Of a stretch of DNA of 64,000 nt, positions 62,716-64,000 are shown piece after piece. Source of the stretch: G965204755 sp965243415 (GTDB lineage: Bacteria; Acidobacteriota; Vicinamibacteria; Marinacidobacterales; Marinacidobacteraceae). Positions within the stretch are counted from its first letter, which is position 1. Each line of letters begins with the position of its first letter. Both the position numbers and the translations under genes were made by a program. Below the pieces are notes generated by a model. The model made no database searches, was not told the origin of the DNA, and was given only the letters and a program-made list of their open reading frames with translations. The DNA is taken from contig OZ251549.1 of NCBI GenBank assembly GCA_965243415.1, positions 2,356,001 through 2,420,000 on the forward strand, read 5' to 3'.

Positions 62716-63417
62716 CTACGAGGCGTCGTCTTCACCCATATAGCGGCGGCGACGGTCCATGCTTGGTGTGCTCTGACCCTTGAGGCCCGGCCGGTAGTAG
62801 GGCTGCCCCCAGTTCTTGCGGGGGTTGGCGCGCATGACTTCGAGGAAAGCCGGGACGAGAGAGCCCAGGATGTGCGTCCCATCCAGAACAGAATCCCGGT
62901 TGTAGTGACTCTTCCATCGGGCACCACCGTGTACCAGTTGGTTGCGGAGAGTGCAGAGGCGTCCGGACACGATCTCGAGGACCTTGGCCGTGACTTCGTA
63001 CTTGTTCGTTCGCAGGGCGTCGCGGACGAACTTGCGATCCTTGCTGAACTTGCTCTTCCAGTCGTCGCCCCACGGCCGGTCGTTCGCGTGACGCCAATAG
63101 CGATTGAAGAGGTACTCGATATCGACGACAGTCTCGATGGGGCTCCGGCACTCGTTCCAGATCGTGTCGCGGATGGTGTGGCTCTGGTCGACGCGGAGCA
63201 AGTCGTGGATGTAGTTCTCGATGGCGTCCAGAGTGGGTGGAGAATCTGCTGCGAAGTCGCGGGCGTAGGCGGCGTTGAAGGCGATCCAGTAGAGGATGAA
63301 GGCGACATCCGGATCGCCGGACTTGCGTTCTTCTTCGGCGCGTCCCAGCCAAGTCTCGACCCGGAGCAGACGGACGGTGTAGTCGTCCGGCCGGGAGTCG
63401 TTCTTCGTCTTCGGCAT
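62716..63417 (-). CDS. HEPN-domain protein (array member 5)
   Basis: This 233-aa protein has YWIAFNAAYARD (43-54), FNRYW and RNQLVHGGARWKS, with Arg158 and His163, and ends NPRKNWGQPYYRPGLKG plus a basic tail (DRRRRY). The lower G+C of this member and of 3 and 4 contrasts with the flanking genome. Upstream lies the S9-peptidase remnant rather than an intact gene. Confidence 0.78.
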   Translation of the reverse strand: MPKTKNDSRPDDYTVRLLRVETWLGRAEEERKSGDPDVAFILYWIAFNAAYARDFAADSPPTLDAIENYIHDLLRVDQSHTIRDTIWNECRSPIETVVDIEYLFNRYWRHANDRPWGDDWKSKFSKDRKFVRDALRTNKYEVTAKVLEIVSGRLCTLRNQLVHGGARWKSHYNRDSVLDGTHILGSLVPAFLEVMRANPRKNWGQPYYRPGLKGQSTPSMDRRRRYMGEDDAS

Positions 63418-63510
63418 GTCGATCGTGGATGTGGGTGGCGCCGCGGGGTACTGCTGCGCCGACCTTCCTGCGATGGCGGAGTGTACCTCCGAACGGTCGG
63501 GGGCGACCCC

Positions 63511-63767
63511 CTACTCCACTCCCCGGTGGTGGAGGACGAAGGCCCAGCGGTCGGCTTCCAACTCTACGCGCATGAGACCGGCATGCCGCCGCCGTGGCCG
63601 GCGCTCTTCTGGACGCGGAGCATCACCGGGTTCGGGCCGTCGCCGTGGACCTCCCGGAGGCGGGCGGCGTACTTGAAAGAGTGACCCGGGGCAACCCGGT
63701 CGTCGTGGCCGGTGGTGGTCCCGAAGGTCAGTGGGAGACGGGGCTGGTGGCGGGAACCTTCCGTCAT
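63511..63767 (-). pseudogene. 3' remnant of an S9 prolyl-oligopeptidase gene
   Basis: The frame from 63,767 reads ...GTTTGHDDRVAPGHSFKYAA, then RLREVHGDGPNPVMLRVQKS, AGHGGG. These hold the catalytic-triad Asp (in HDDRV) and His (in AGHGGG) regions of S9 peptidases. A frameshift near 63,570 moves the natural end (RVELEADRWAFVLHHRGVE, stop at 63,511) into another frame. The nucleophile-Ser part is absent. Only the last 80 or so codons are left, lying between array members 5 and 6 in the same orientation. Confidence 0.65.
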
Positions 63768-63847
63768 GATGTCTCCGATGCCTCGAAATTCTATGAACTC
63801 CGCGGGACCTTCCGAAGTGCCCGGCGCCTGGAGGTGGCCAGCAGAGA

Positions 63848-64000
63848 TCATTGCTCGCGTCGCGGCAGTTCGAGACCGGGCCGATAGTAGGGCTGACCCC
63901 AAGCCTCGTCCCGGTGTGATCGCATGATGTCCAGGAAGTCCGGGACGAGGGACTCCATGATTCGCGCCGCGTCACTGACGGAATCTCGGTTACGGCCGCT
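63848..64000 (-). CDS. HEPN-domain protein (array member 6), 3' end only
   Basis: Only the last 50 codons are in the window: NRDSVSDAARIMESLVPDFL, DIMRSHRDEAWGQPYYRPGL, then ELPRREQ and a stop at 63,848-63,850. They match the end of members 1-5 (the NR-x-SV helix, LVP-x-FL and the WGxPYYRPG motif). The R-x4-H region lies beyond the window edge, so the array goes on to the right. Confidence 0.75.
   Translation of the reverse strand, partial: SGRNRDSVSDAARIMESLVPDFLDIMRSHRDEAWGQPYYRPGLELPRREQ

Overview
The window is a stretch of very G+C-rich chromosome (roughly 70% by eye) from a Gram-negative-type (diderm) bacterium. It encodes several signal-peptide-bearing outer-membrane beta-barrels, a lipoprotein and a very large autotransporter-like surface protein, next to housekeeping genes: hflX, rsgA, rpsT, groES-groEL and three tRNAs. 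A pair of DUF507 genes, a DUF5916 outer-membrane protein, a matrixin-type protease and a split Mrp/Mbh antiporter cluster would fit Acidobacteriota or a deltaproteobacteria-like lineage. That placement is inference; there is no rRNA in the window to settle it.

Layout: 0-10.6 kb holds hflX (5' truncated) and rsgA in convergent orientation, a small exported-protein/metalloprotease pair, a barrel protein, tRNA-Thr, a sulfotransferase, an unusual GPP34-cytochrome P450 fusion, a K+ channel with RCK domain and initiator tRNA-Met. At 10.9-19.3 kb, all on the minus strand, lies a defence-like block: a NYN-domain protein, a large N6-adenine methylase and a PLD-SNF2 helicase. At 19.3-20.3 kb there are long degenerate repeats carrying poly-G tracts. 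rpsT and a three-gene membrane/DUF4097 cluster follow. From 23.4 to 31.5 kb runs a ten-gene, tightly overlapping antiporter operon with the order E-F-G-DUF4040-(MbhE+B)-C-D-D-small-D.

At 31.8-41 kb there are a barrel protein, two DUF507 genes, tRNA-Asp, a SelW/Rdx-like selenoprotein whose in-frame TGA has been overlooked by ordinary ORF calling, a DUF5916 barrel diverging from an mmsA-type dehydrogenase, a TVP38-family protein, and an AAA15-type ATPase followed directly by a PIN-like nuclease (a candidate two-gene defence module). At 41-52 kb there are a Met/His-rich outer-membrane protein, a Cys-rich small exported protein, a PQQ-type propeller, a serine-hydrolase lipoprotein and a 2,135-residue cadherin-like autotransporter. 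The last of these diverges from three tandem TetR paralogues across a short A+T-rich control region. At 55.8-58 kb is groES-groEL with a clear sigma-70-type promoter.

The most striking region is 58.1-64 kb (continuing past the window edge): six consecutive same-strand ORFs carrying seven copies of one HEPN-like domain, each keeping the R-x4-H catalytic signature. One copy is fused to a double VOC module and one ORF carries two HEPN domains. A decayed fragment of an S9 prolyl-oligopeptidase gene sits inside the array. Genome-scale oddities include apparent strong avoidance of the tetranucleotide ACGT, very long C/G homopolymers between genes, and several start codons lying only 8-12 nt from a -10-like hexamer, which suggests leaderless transcripts.
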